A DNA stretch of 53,466 nt from positions 1-53,466 of the forward strand of contig QFXI01000032.1 in NCBI GenBank assembly GCA_003402315.1, given 5' to 3'. The position numbers and the translations under genes are program-made. Positions 1 to 7,358 of the stretch are shown here, in pieces. The DNA comes from Candidatus Nitrotoga sp. LAW (GTDB lineage: Bacteria > Pseudomonadota > Gammaproteobacteria > Burkholderiales > Gallionellaceae). The notes below the pieces were generated by a model. It saw only the letters and a list, made by a program, of their open reading frames with translations. It did no database searches and was not told the DNA's origin. Each line of letters begins with the position of its first letter. The first letter of the stretch is position 1.

Positions 1-139
1 CAGCAGGAGATTGATATGACAATGTTCAGATTGAACAACCGACCCAGAAAAAGGCTTGAATACAAAACACCCAGTCAGATATTCTTCAAGTCAGGCGTTG
101 CACTTCAAACTTGAACTCGCGTACCTCAACAAGAACTGA

Positions 140-388
140 TTACTCACATTTCCCAGCTGTACATTTTGATGATGCGCATACAGCAGGTTTCACACATGCG
201 TCGCCTTTTGGAAGTGAATGAAGCGCGATACATTTAGATGGAGTCACTGCCAAAAGGCAGGCTTCATTATGCTTAGCGTCACATACTGTCATAGCGTTAT
301 CTTTGTTGCAAGCATCGCCAAAATTTTGGTTTAGTGGCATTATTTGCAATTTTATGTGGCACTGATTTCTGGGTTCAATACCGTTCAA
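140..388 (-). CDS. Cysteine-rich short ORF, possible gene remnant
   Basis: An 82-codon frame with ten cysteines, spaced like small disulfide-rich secreted modules (GDAC, CDAKH, SKC, GDAC, SKCTAGKCE). The frame opens with a TTG that has no purine-rich ribosome site, and no signal peptide precedes the cysteines. It may therefore be the C-terminal remnant of a longer secreted protein rather than an intact gene. A start at the internal methionine MPLNQ is also possible. No function is assigned. The rest of 1-651 shows no supportable feature. Confidence 0.3.
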   Translation of the reverse strand: MNGIEPRNQCHIKLQIMPLNQNFGDACNKDNAMTVCDAKHNEACLLAVTPSKCIALHSLPKGDACVKPAVCASSKCTAGKCE

Positions 389-651
389 CTGATTAAAGCC
401 CTACGTTCCTGTGACATACTGGAAACGAAAGACTGAGATAGAACGGATATCCAAGAGGAATTTACACGCGGGAATTTCGGATGAAAAACATTGTTATTTA
501 ACCCACTGGATTCCACGATTGCCAACTGGCCTCAATCCCACACTTCCGGCAACACGTTACCAAGTATATTTGGCCTTTAGTTGACCCACACGCGCTCCAG
601 CACACCGTATGGTGAAATATTCTGCGCTAACCTGTTCCGTCCAGTTTGTTG

Positions 652-1395
652 CTACATTACCCCATCACGCTGTCTTCTCGACTCAAACAAACACACCCCT
701 GCGCTCACAGATACATTCAGGCTTTCCACGCTGCCCAGCATTGGGATACGCACCAGCTGATCACAGATTTCTTTAGTAAGCCGCCGCAAACCTTCGCCCT
801 CCGCTCCCAGCACCCAAGCCAATGCGCCGGAATGCCGAAATCCATGCAAATCAGTTGTTGCCTCGCTATCTGCACCCACTACCCAAATATCACGTTCCTG
901 TAGCTCGCGCAGGGTACGCGCAAGGTTAGTGACAGTAATATAGGGAACAGTTTCTGCCGCGCCGCAGGCAACCTTTTCCACGGTCGCATTCAAGCCAACG
1001 GCACGATCTTTGGGAGCGATGACGGCATGTATGCCGAAAGCATCGGCACTGCGCAAGCAAGCACCCAGGTTATGCGGATCTTGCACACCATCCAGCACTA
1101 GTAGTAACGCGGGTTCGGTGAGTGTGTCCAACACATCGTCCAGATGCCGCACCTTTTGCGCGGCGTCTACGCGAGCGGCAACCCCTTGATGGCGAGCATT
1201 GCCAGCCATGCCATCAAGACGTTTGGTATCCACTGGAACCACGCGCACGTTATTACTTTCCGCCAGCTTCAACAGATCACGAACACGTGGATCACGGCGT
1301 TGGGTATCAACGTAAAGTTCCAGCACACTGTCCGCTTGCTGACGAATACGCGCAGTAACAGCATGAAAGCCATGAATTACACGAGTTTCAGCCAT
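652..1395 (-). CDS. rlmB: 23S rRNA (guanosine-2'-O-)-methyltransferase RlmB
   Basis: A 247-residue SpoU/TrmH-class methyltransferase that 2'-O-methylates a conserved guanosine of 23S rRNA (G2251 in E. coli). An N-terminal substrate-binding domain (about residues 1-80) precedes the trefoil-knot SPOUT domain. The three SpoU motifs are visible: [21 protein letters not shown]-like motif 1 near residue 100, [12 protein letters not shown] motif 2 near 190, and [14 protein letters not shown] motif 3 near 225. Length is normal for the family. It overlaps the end of rnr by 8 bases, so the two are co-transcribed and probably translationally coupled, as in many proteobacteria. This is chromosomal backbone, not ICE cargo. 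Confidence 0.95.
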   Translation of the reverse strand: MAETRVIHGFHAVTARIRQQADSVLELYVDTQRRDPRVRDLLKLAESNNVRVVPVDTKRLDGMAGNARHQGVAARVDAAQKVRHLDDVLDTLTEPALLLVLDGVQDPHNLGACLRSADAFGIHAVIAPKDRAVGLNATVEKVACGAAETVPYITVTNLARTLRELQERDIWVVGADSEATTDLHGFRHSGALAWVLGAEGEGLRRLTKEICDQLVRIPMLGSVESLNVSVSAGVCLFESRRQRDGVM

Positions 1396-3622
1396 GGCGT
1401 TCTTTAGATTTTTTGGGTTTCTTAATTTTCGCGTCCTTAACCGGCGCTTCCCCAGCTGGCAAGTTCAGCACGAAGTCGAGCTTGGTACTCTCCATATCTA
1501 CCCTTACGACTGTGACGCGCACACGATCACCTAAGCGATAACGCTTGCCAGAACGCTCACCCATCATTTGGTGCTTGGTCGCATCATAATGGAAATAATC
1601 CGCACCAAGTTCTGACACATGAACCAGCCCTTCGATATAAAGATCGTCCAGCGCGACGAACAGGCCGAAGCCAGTCACTGAAGATATGGTGCCCTCAAAG
1701 CTGCTGCCGAGATGGTCCCGCATGTAGAAACATTTCAGCCATGCTTCAACATCACGCGTAGCATCGTCAGCCCGGCGTTCTGTCATGGAACAATGTATGC
1801 CCAGATCTTCCCACTTCTCTTTTGGTTTGTATTTTTTGTCATTTAGCACAGCCTTAATAGCGCGGTGTACCAGCAAATCTGGATAACGGCGAATAGGCGA
1901 GGTAAAGTGTGTATAAGCATCATAGCCGAGGCCAAAATGCCCAGCATTTTCCGGGCAATAACGCGCTTGGCGCAATGAACGCAACATCACTGTTTGCAAT
2001 AAAGCTGCATCAGGCCGCCCCTTGACCTGCTTAAGCAGCTTGGCGTAATCGCCAGCCTCAGGTTTTTCGCCTCCTCCAAGTTCCAGGCCAAATTCCTTAA
2101 AGAACTCACGTACTGCTTCCAATTTTTCAGGGGTGGGACCTTCATGCACACGGTATAACACCGGGTGCTTATGTTCATTAAGAAAATTAGCGGTACACAC
2201 GTTGGCCGCCAGCATACATTCCTCGATCAGGCGATGCGCATCGTTACGTACCAAGGGTACGATGCGCTCAATCTTGCCCTGATCGGTAAACATCATCTGG
2301 GTTTCTATGGTCTCGAAGTCAATCGCACCACGCTTCTCACGGGCTTGCAGCAAGGTCTTGAATAAGGTATGCAAATGATTGATTTGCGGCAGTACAGAGG
2401 CAAATTTTTGAGCCATTTCGCCTTGTGGCTGAACCAGCATATCAGCTACCTGGTTGTAGGTCAGACGCGCCTGCGAGAACATAACCGATGGATAGAAGCG
2501 GTAAGCTTCAATATCGCCGTGAGCGCTGATCTGCATATCACATACCATGCACAGGCGCTCAACATGTGGATTAAGCGAACAAAGGCCGTTGGAAAGCTCT
2601 TCCGGCAACATTGGAATAACACGGCGAGGGAAATATACCGAGTTACCACGATTCAAGGCTTCCTTATCCAGCGCATCTCCGGGTTTTACATAATGACTTA
2701 CATCAGCAATTGCCACCACTAGGCGGAAACCATTGGCGTGCGGCTCGCAATACACCGCGTCATCAAAATCCCGTGCCGTCTCACCATCTATGGTGACAAG
2801 CGGCAGCTGTCGTAAATCTTCGCGTCCTGCATAATCTTCGGGTAACACTTGGGGCGCAATTTTTTCAGCTTGGTGTTTCGTTTCAACTGGAAACTCATAT
2901 GGCAAGTCATGCTTACGTAACGCAATTTCAATTTCCATGCCAGGGTCGGCATAATTACCCAAAACTTGCACAATACGACCTATGGGTTGTGCATTTTTGC
3001 TAGGTTGTTGCAGAATTTCCAGCATGACTACCTGTCCGGCCTTTGCCCCGATGTGCTCACCTGGAGCAACCAGGATATCCTGACTAATGCGACGATTTTC
3101 CGCTACCACAAACTGAATGCCATGCTCCTCATACAACCGTCCGACCAGACGCTGGGTGGCGCGCTCTAGCACCTCCACTATACCGGCCTCGCGGCGCCCA
3201 CGCCGATCGGTGCCTGTTTCGCGTACCATAACAATATCGCCATGCAACACTTTATGCATTTCCTTGGCACTCAATACCAAATCGGTGCTGCCATCATCAG
3301 GAATCAAAAACCCAAAACCATCGGGATGGCCTTGCACCTTACCCTTAATCAGGTCCAGTTTGTCCATTACGCAAATTGCCCGCTTGCGGTTACGCATAAT
3401 CTGACCATCACGCTCCATCGCGCGCAGACGGCGCGTGAACAATTCTGCCTCGTGTTCATCAATATGCAACATGTGGCACAACTCTTCCTCAGCAACCGGC
3501 ACGCCTTGCTTTTCCAGTAATTGCAGAATGTACTCGCGGCTGGGTAGTGGGTGATCATATTGCGCGCGCTCTCGATCCAAAAATGGATCGAGAGCGCGGA
3601 TGTTGTTTTTCTTATTTGTCAT
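1388..3622 (-). CDS. rnr: Ribonuclease R
   Basis: A 744-residue 3'-to-5' exoribonuclease of the RNase II/R family that degrades structured RNA and acts in RNA quality control. Domain order: N-terminal winged-helix region (about 20-80), cold-shock OB domains (about 85-230), RNB catalytic domain with the metal-binding aspartate cluster TARDFDDAV (near 285), and C-terminal S1 domain (about 640-725) with [13 protein letters not shown] lysine-rich tail (KKPKKSKER), typical of RNase R rather than RNase II, follows. The ATG at 3622 starts MTNKKNN. A 14-bp perfect palindrome lies in codons 9-20 (listed separately). rlmB follows with an 8-base overlap. Upstream is the oppositely oriented tRNA-Leu. Confidence 0.96.
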   Translation of the reverse strand: MTNKKNNIRALDPFLDRERAQYDHPLPSREYILQLLEKQGVPVAEEELCHMLHIDEHEAELFTRRLRAMERDGQIMRNRKRAICVMDKLDLIKGKVQGHPDGFGFLIPDDGSTDLVLSAKEMHKVLHGDIVMVRETGTDRRGRREAGIVEVLERATQRLVGRLYEEHGIQFVVAENRRISQDILVAPGEHIGAKAGQVVMLEILQQPSKNAQPIGRIVQVLGNYADPGMEIEIALRKHDLPYEFPVETKHQAEKIAPQVLPEDYAGREDLRQLPLVTIDGETARDFDDAVYCEPHANGFRLVVAIADVSHYVKPGDALDKEALNRGNSVYFPRRVIPMLPEELSNGLCSLNPHVERLCMVCDMQISAHGDIEAYRFYPSVMFSQARLTYNQVADMLVQPQGEMAQKFASVLPQINHLHTLFKTLLQAREKRGAIDFETIETQMMFTDQGKIERIVPLVRNDAHRLIEECMLAANVCTANFLNEHKHPVLYRVHEGPTPEKLEAVREFFKEFGLELGGGEKPEAGDYAKLLKQVKGRPDAALLQTVMLRSLRQARYCPENAGHFGLGYDAYTHFTSPIRRYPDLLVHRAIKAVLNDKKYKPKEKWEDLGIHCSMTERRADDATRDVEAWLKCFYMRDHLGSSFEGTISSVTGFGLFVALDDLYIEGLVHVSELGADYFHYDATKHQMMGERSGKRYRLGDRVRVTVVRVDMESTKLDFVLNLPAGEAPVKDAKIKKPKKSKERHG
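3565..3598 (-). repeat. 14-bp perfect palindrome inside the start of rnr
   Basis: Arms 3565-3578 and 3585-3598 are perfect reverse complements (CGCGCTCTCGATCC) around a 6-base loop. In rnr mRNA this stem begins about 24 nt after the start codon and codes for [12 protein letters not shown] stem this strong so close to a start codon would be expected to affect translation or mRNA decay. Whether it is regulatory is inference. Confidence 0.6.
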
Positions 3623-3683
3623 TGACAGAAAATCCTATAACGATTAACTTGTGCGCCCTCAAGAAGCAAAGTTTTATTTTATT

Positions 3684-3768
3684 GCCCAGATGGCGGAATT
3701 GGTAGACGCGCACGGTTCAGGTCCGTGTGCCGCAAGGTGTGGAGGTTCGAGTCCTCTTCTGGGCACCA
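3684..3768 (+). tRNA. tRNA-Leu (anticodon CAG)
   Basis: An 85-nt class II tRNA with encoded CCA. The acceptor stem pairs GCCCAGA (3684-3690) with TCTGGGC (3758-3764), followed by discriminator A and CCA. The D-arm has GGTAGACGCG. The anticodon stem CACGG/CCGTG encloses loop TTCAGGT, giving anticodon CAG at 3718-3720. A variable arm and the T-arm GGTTCGAGTCC follow. The integrase begins about 145 bp downstream on the same strand, so the 3' half of this gene is the probable integration target. The tRNA is intact. Confidence 0.97.
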
Positions 3769-3780
3769 TCAAAATACAGA

Positions 3781-3815
3781 AAAAGCCCCGTTCCAATAGG
3801 TTCAGGGGCTTTTTT
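3781..3815 (+). terminator. Rho-independent terminator after tRNA-Leu
   Basis: AAAAGCCCC (3781-3789) pairs with GGGGCTTTT (3805-3813) and is followed by a T-run. It lies 12 bp after the tRNA CCA and should separate tRNA transcription from the integrase gene. Confidence 0.75.
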
Positions 3816-3824
3816 GTTGCCTTC

Positions 3825-3911
3825 TTGTCGCAATATTGACACACGATTTGTCGCGGTTTGTATCGGTTTGGCGTTATTATGTGCGACAAATTTCCGACAA
3901 GAGTGCGACAA
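3825..3911 (+). promoter_or_regulatory. Integrase promoter region with repeated 7-bp sites
   Basis: TTGTCGC occurs at 3825-3831 and 3848-3854. Its reverse complement GCGACAA occurs at 3883-3889 and 3905-3911, with a one-mismatch copy (CCGACAA) at 3894-3900. A sigma70-like promoter TTGACA (3836-3841) - 17 bp - TGTATC (3859-3864) lies among them. The arrangement fits arm-type binding sites of a tRNA-targeting tyrosine recombinase that would also repress its own promoter. Binding is inferred, not shown. Confidence 0.55.
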
Positions 3912-3912
3912 C

Positions 3913-4878
3913 ATGGCTAGCTTCCGTAAACGTGGTTTGACTTGGACAGCCGAGATACGACGCAAAGGTGTATCGACTTCGGCAACATTCTCTACTAAGG
4001 CTGAGGCCGTTGCATGGGCCGCCAAAGAAGAGGCTAATATAATAGCAGGAAAGCGCGGGGATATTCCAAACAAGACATTTGGGGATCTGTTGAGCAAGTA
4101 TGCTGATGAGGTCAGCCCAACAAAAAAAGGAGAACGCTGGGAGCGGCTACGCATCGGACTGACTCTTCGAGATGAGATCGCTAAAGTCAATCTGCGGGTG
4201 ATCGATGCGCGCGATGTGGCGGCATGGCGGGATCGGCGACTGGCTCAGGTATCACCGGCCAGCGTGAGGCGCGAATGGAACCTGCTGAGCAATGCCTGCA
4301 CCATCGCGATGAAAGAATGGAAGTGGCTGACCGAGAACCCGATGCGTGAAGTACGTAGGCCGCCACCTACTGAGGCGCGTGATCGGCGTATCTCACAAGA
4401 TGAGATCGACCGGCTAATGTTGGTATTCGGGGATAATGTTGGAACTGTCACAGGGCGAGTTGGCAAGGCGTTTCTGTTTGCTATTGAAACAGCGATGCGT
4501 GCCGGTGAAATTGCCGGATTGACTTGGGACAATGTGAGGCTGGCGCAGCGCTATTGCAAAACGCAGGGGAAGACAGCAGCGGCGAAGCGCGACGTGCCGC
4601 TATCGAATAAGGCGATCCAGATACTCAAAGAGATCGGCACCGAATCGGGCAGCGTGTTCAACATCAGCACTACGCAGATCGATGCGCTGTTTCGCAAGGT
4701 GAAAGCTAAGGCTGTAGTCGATGAGCTACACTTCCATGATTCGCGACATGAAGCCGTCACCCGACTGGCCAAAAAGCTTGATGTTCTGGCACTAGCCAGA
4801 ACAGTTGGGCACCGAGACCTGCGGCAGCTTATGGTTTATTACAATGAGAGCGCGGAAGATATGGCTGGCCGGCTTTAG
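3913..4878 (+). CDS. int: Tyrosine-type site-specific integrase
   Basis: A 321-residue phage-integrase-family recombinase that would catalyse integration and excision of the element at the tRNA-Leu site. It begins with a short N-terminal segment starting MASFRKRG, typical of this integrase group, then a SAM-like core-binding domain (about 55-140) and the catalytic domain. Catalytic residues are visible: Arg in ETAMRAGEIAGL (near 196), HDSR (His-x-x-Arg, near 275), GHRD (near 300) and the tyrosine in MVYYN (near 309). The ATG at 3913 is chosen because the upstream in-frame extension would run through the tRNA gene. The protein is somewhat shorter than many ICE integrases but the catalytic set is complete. 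Confidence 0.93.
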   Translation: MASFRKRGLTWTAEIRRKGVSTSATFSTKAEAVAWAAKEEANIIAGKRGDIPNKTFGDLLSKYADEVSPTKKGERWERLRIGLTLRDEIAKVNLRVIDARDVAAWRDRRLAQVSPASVRREWNLLSNACTIAMKEWKWLTENPMREVRRPPPTEARDRRISQDEIDRLMLVFGDNVGTVTGRVGKAFLFAIETAMRAGEIAGLTWDNVRLAQRYCKTQGKTAAAKRDVPLSNKAIQILKEIGTESGSVFNISTTQIDALFRKVKAKAVVDELHFHDSRHEAVTRLAKKLDVLALARTVGHRDLRQLMVYYNESAEDMAGRL

Positions 4879-5040
4879 CTACGTCTAAAAGAACTTACGA
4901 CTAGATCAGGTGCGCTGGAGACGTGCTGAAGTTGTACTGGGTTTTCTGAGCCGGTGCTGGTCGCTGGCTCAGACGTGCTGGAGAAGTGCTGTAGATGCTC
5001 TGGCGGCGCGCTGATGGCAACGAGCGTACATGCAGACAAG
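4875..5040 (-). pseudogene. Fragment of traI-like linker sequence
   Basis: Translated on the minus strand, this stretch gives PEHLQHFSSTSEPA and then STGSENPVQLQHVSSAPD, ending at a TAA at 4877-4875. It closely resembles the linker of the TraI relaxase at 42.3-44.4 kb (NPERPQHLSSTSKQ and STGTENPVHLQHVSSTAE). The similarity is also clear at DNA level, for example shared GTACTGGGTTTTCTG and AGACGTGCTGGAGA. There is no start codon and no relaxase domain, so it is a dispersed fragment or the tail of a lost paralogue. It sits convergent to the integrase, overlapping its stop by a few bases. Confidence 0.55.
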
Positions 5041-5064
5041 AAAGCAGTTTATCCGCGTACATCA

Positions 5065-5304
5065 TTATTTCTTGGGGTGTCTGCCCGTCATCGACACCAC
5101 GTTCGAGCCTTGATACTCCTTGTGAGCACCTGCCAGTTCAACGGAACGCTTGATCAGATCACCAAACGATCCAGGCTTCTGCTCATCCTCCACGAGGCTT
5201 GCGATGTCATCCCTGATGTACTTGGGTTGTTGAGCGATGATATTTGCCATCCGCTCAGGGCGTTCCAACCCCTCTAGCAGTTTGTCCATGTTTTTTTTCT
5301 TCAT
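5065..5304 (-). CDS. Small charged hypothetical protein
   Basis: A 79-residue, mostly helical, charged protein containing the segment MANIIAQQPKYIRDDI and a basic C-terminus (GRHPKK). I do not recognise the family. Two starts are possible: ATG at 5304 (MKKKN) or ATG at 5289 (MDKLLEG). The second follows a purine-rich stretch, but neither has a clear ribosome site. It lies upstream of the traI-like fragment on the same strand. A role in element biology is only guessed from position. Confidence 0.5.
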   Translation of the reverse strand: MKKKNMDKLLEGLERPERMANIIAQQPKYIRDDIASLVEDEQKPGSFGDLIKRSVELAGAHKEYQGSNVVSMTGRHPKK

Positions 5305-5414
5305 GGTTGATGCGCCATGCTATCGCAATATCGAGTTGGCTAACAGCATGTTTCTGCGTATTTTTATATGACTTTGCACCCAGCGCAAATGCGCGCTTTC
5401 AACTTGGACGCGAA

Positions 5415-5456
5415 AAGTGCCATTCCTGATGATATGACTTATCAGGAATGACACTT
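5415..5456. promoter_or_regulatory. 16-bp inverted repeat, candidate operator
   Basis: AAGTGCCATTCCTGAT (5415-5430) and ATCAGGAATGACACTT (5441-5456) are inverted copies with one mismatch around a 10-base spacer. The repeat sits between the minus-strand gene ending upstream at 5304 and the plus-strand frame starting at 5469, just ahead of that frame. No T-run follows, so an operator or element end is more likely than a terminator. Confidence 0.5.
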
Positions 5457-5468
5457 GATGGGTATACC

Positions 5469-5780
5469 ATGCGATCGGTGTTTCGCCTTGATCACTACAG
5501 CGATATTGCTGCGCTGCTGCCAGGCAGTTTCGACATGATGGTGCTGGCCTGGCCGAACCTCGACACACCGTTCCGCTAACAGGTCGCTCACGCGATGCGC
5601 TCCGGACAGGTTATGATTCTCGAAGGCGAAGAGAAAGGCGGCAGCACGGCGACCGATGAGTTTTTCGATGTGCTCAGCGCCAATTTCGAACGCCTTAACG
5701 CCGATACGCTGGCGCTCAGCGAATATCACCGCACGTTCCCCGGTTTGCACGATCGGTGTCAAATATTGAGGAAAAAATGA
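5469..5780 (+). pseudogene. Interrupted small gene (in-frame stop)
   Basis: The frame from ATG 5469 reads 36 codons to TAA at 5577-5579, then continues in the same frame for 67 codons to a TGA at 5778-5780. The sequence on both sides is coding-like (DHYSDIAALLPGSFDMMVLAWPN before, QVAHAMRSGQVMILEGEEKGG after). Without the single TAA it would be a 103-residue protein. An ATG at 5595 could still express the second part. Its stop overlaps the start of the next gene as ATGA, which suggests former translational coupling. I do not recognise the family. Confidence 0.45.
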
Positions 5781-6313
5781 TTGAGGCACCCATTAGCACC
5801 CCACCGCAAGCGTACATGGATATCATCAATTCGCTGATCGACAAGGCGCGGGGCTTTCTGGAGGCCGGTGAAAAACTTCAGGCATTCGCCTTCGTTGGCA
5901 ATCTGACCACCAAGGAAGTCATCCCGGTGATGATTCATCCTGAAAGCGTCGAGGACAAAGATCAATCTGCGCGGAAGATAAAGTCAGCGGCGTTGGCATT
6001 GGATGCTGATTTTGTGTTCGCGATTATGGAAGCATGGACGCTTCGGCCAAACAAAATTCCTCAGATGAACGCGATCCTCGACAAGTACGGAAGTATAGGC
6101 GCCTCGCCCTACGCGATAGATACGTGCTCCTTTTCGCTGGAAACGAGGCATGGGGTGTGGGCTGCACAACCGCAGATCAAGCCCAAGGGAATTTCCAAAA
6201 AAAAACGGACAATTGGGGTAGTCGAGTTCCGCTATTTCAAGGAAGTTGAAGGCCGATTTATGCACCTGCTGCCCAAGAAGGAAAACAACGAGCCGCCGAC
6301 AATTTTACATTAA
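5777..6313 (+). CDS. Hypothetical protein
   Basis: A 178-residue protein of unknown function. The ATG at 5777 is chosen because a GAGG ribosome site sits 6-8 bases upstream and because it overlaps the preceding stop as ATGA; a GTG at 5756 in the same frame is less likely. The N-terminal half is helical (SLIDKARGFLEAGEKLQAFAFVGN), followed by a mixed region (IPVMIHPESVEDKDQSARK) and a basic stretch SKKKR before the end. No catalytic motif or membrane segment is seen. It is downstream of the interrupted gene and convergent with the small minus-strand gene at 6339. Confidence 0.6.
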   Translation: MIEAPISTPPQAYMDIINSLIDKARGFLEAGEKLQAFAFVGNLTTKEVIPVMIHPESVEDKDQSARKIKSAALALDADFVFAIMEAWTLRPNKIPQMNAILDKYGSIGASPYAIDTCSFSLETRHGVWAAQPQIKPKGISKKKRTIGVVEFRYFKEVEGRFMHLLPKKENNEPPTILH

Positions 6314-6338
6314 TGGATGAAGTTGTATTGGGGTTCAT

Positions 6339-6593
6339 CTACGATAACTTCAACTGTGCTTTCGATTTCCTGCCCGGCGATGCTGTAGATGTATATCCAG
6401 CTACCCTGTAAATTGTTCCCTCGATTTTCTCGTCCTTCTTAAACCTGATTGAATGGCACGCCACAACTTCACATTTGGCAACAAGTTCTGCTAACTGCAA
6501 ACGCTCGGTGGCAAGTGAGATGCCTGTAGCTTCAGCGATGTCCGTGTCCAGCCGTTCCCCATGTTTTTTCAGATACTGTAGGATTTCCTTCAT
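6339..6593 (-). CDS. Small helix-turn-helix-like protein
   Basis: An 84-residue protein whose first 50 residues look like a winged-helix DNA-binding fold: LKKHGERLDTDIAEATGISL gives a DTDIAEATG turn, followed by ATERLQLAELVAK as recognition helix and a wing-like strand pair (VVACHSIRFKKDEKIEGTIYRVAGY). The start at 6593 (MKEILQYL) is preferred over 6626 because the extra upstream residues do not look structured. The C-terminus is basic (GRKSKAQLKLS). Possibly a transcriptional regulator of the neighbouring genes; target unknown. Confidence 0.5.
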   Translation of the reverse strand: MKEILQYLKKHGERLDTDIAEATGISLATERLQLAELVAKCEVVACHSIRFKKDEKIEGTIYRVAGYTSTASPGRKSKAQLKLS

Positions 6594-6673
6594 AATTTCA
6601 TTGCCACACAGCCCCGAAGCCGACATTCAGAAACGCAACCACCAAGATGCCCCAGCAGTTGCTTGTGGGGTAT

Positions 6674-6958
6674 TTATTTCTTTCCGCCGTTCACAGCAGC
6701 CTTGAGAGTAGCGCCGGCCTTGAATGCTGGCGCCTTGGATGCCTTGATCTTCAGTGCCGCGCCTGTTGCTGGGTTGCGACCATTGCGCGCTGCGCGCTTG
6801 CGTACCTCGAATGTACCGAAACCGACCAGTGCGATGTTGTCGCCCTTCTTGAGTGTGGTGGTGATGATGTCAATCAGTGCTGCAATGTTACGGTCAGCGT
6901 CAGCCTTGGTGCTGTCTGTTTTTGTTGCCAGTGCGTCGATCAGTTCTTTGCGGTTCAT
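6674..6958 (-). CDS. HU-family histone-like DNA-binding protein
   Basis: A 94-residue nucleoid protein of the HU/IHF family that binds and bends DNA. The start MNRKELIDALA, the GFGTFEVRKRAARNGRNPATG core with the intercalating proline in RNPATG, and the A/K-rich C-terminal helix (AFKAGATLKAAVNGGKK) are all present, and the length is normal. A GGAG ribosome site lies about 9 bases upstream of ATG 6958. It is the first of three HU/IHF genes in the window; the HU-type sequence differs from the two IHF-beta-type genes. HU/IHF proteins are often needed for integrase complexes and oriT function, so a role in this element is plausible. Confidence 0.93.
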   Translation of the reverse strand: MNRKELIDALATKTDSTKADADRNIAALIDIITTTLKKGDNIALVGFGTFEVRKRAARNGRNPATGAALKIKASKAPAFKAGATLKAAVNGGKK

Positions 6959-7069
6959 GTGATTTATTCTCCGTAGTTGACTACTGCACCATGCAGTGAT
7001 TAAAGTTTAGCATTTTGTTAGTTAAATATTTTTCTTGTCTTTCGTTGCGCTCAATTAGTTCTTCTACCG

Positions 7070-7267
7070 TCATACCATATCTTTCTGCGGTAGCTTTTCT
7101 TTTTGCTTCTTGTTCTGCCAGATCAGTGGTGCTCCAACGTTAACCGCTGAGCCGATTATAATAAAAGGTATTTCTCTAATGGATTCATTGGGAATGCGCC
7201 AGAATCCAGCGCGCTCAGCATAACTCAATTCGGCTAATGGATTATCTGGGTTAAATCTCTTGATCAC
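7070..7267 (-). CDS. Short hypothetical protein, possibly frameshifted
   Basis: GTG at 7267, preceded by AAAGGGG, starts a 65-residue protein (IKRFNPDNPLAELSYAERAGF, then IREIPFIIIGSAVNVGAPLIWQ). After that point the same strand carries coding-like sequence in another frame (TTDLAEQEAKRKATAERYGM, then TVEELIERNERQEKYLTNK) that ends near 6987. One frameshift near 7125-7140 would join the two into a protein of about 95-110 residues. No family is recognised. It is divergent from the jet operon, which begins 92 bp away. Confidence 0.4.
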   Translation of the reverse strand: MIKRFNPDNPLAELSYAERAGFWRIPNESIREIPFIIIGSAVNVGAPLIWQNKKQKEKLPQKDMV

Positions 7268-7358
7268 GATGCCCCTTTTAATAACTCTCCGACAAAGGAA
7301 AGAATAAACTAACATGTTAATAGTAGGCTTGATTTGCCAATCCCACCAAAAGTAAATA

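Noticed and set aside
3727-3912. Upstream extension of the integrase frame through the tRNA gene
   Set aside because: It would translate tRNA and terminator sequence; ATG 3913 gives the family-typical N-terminus.
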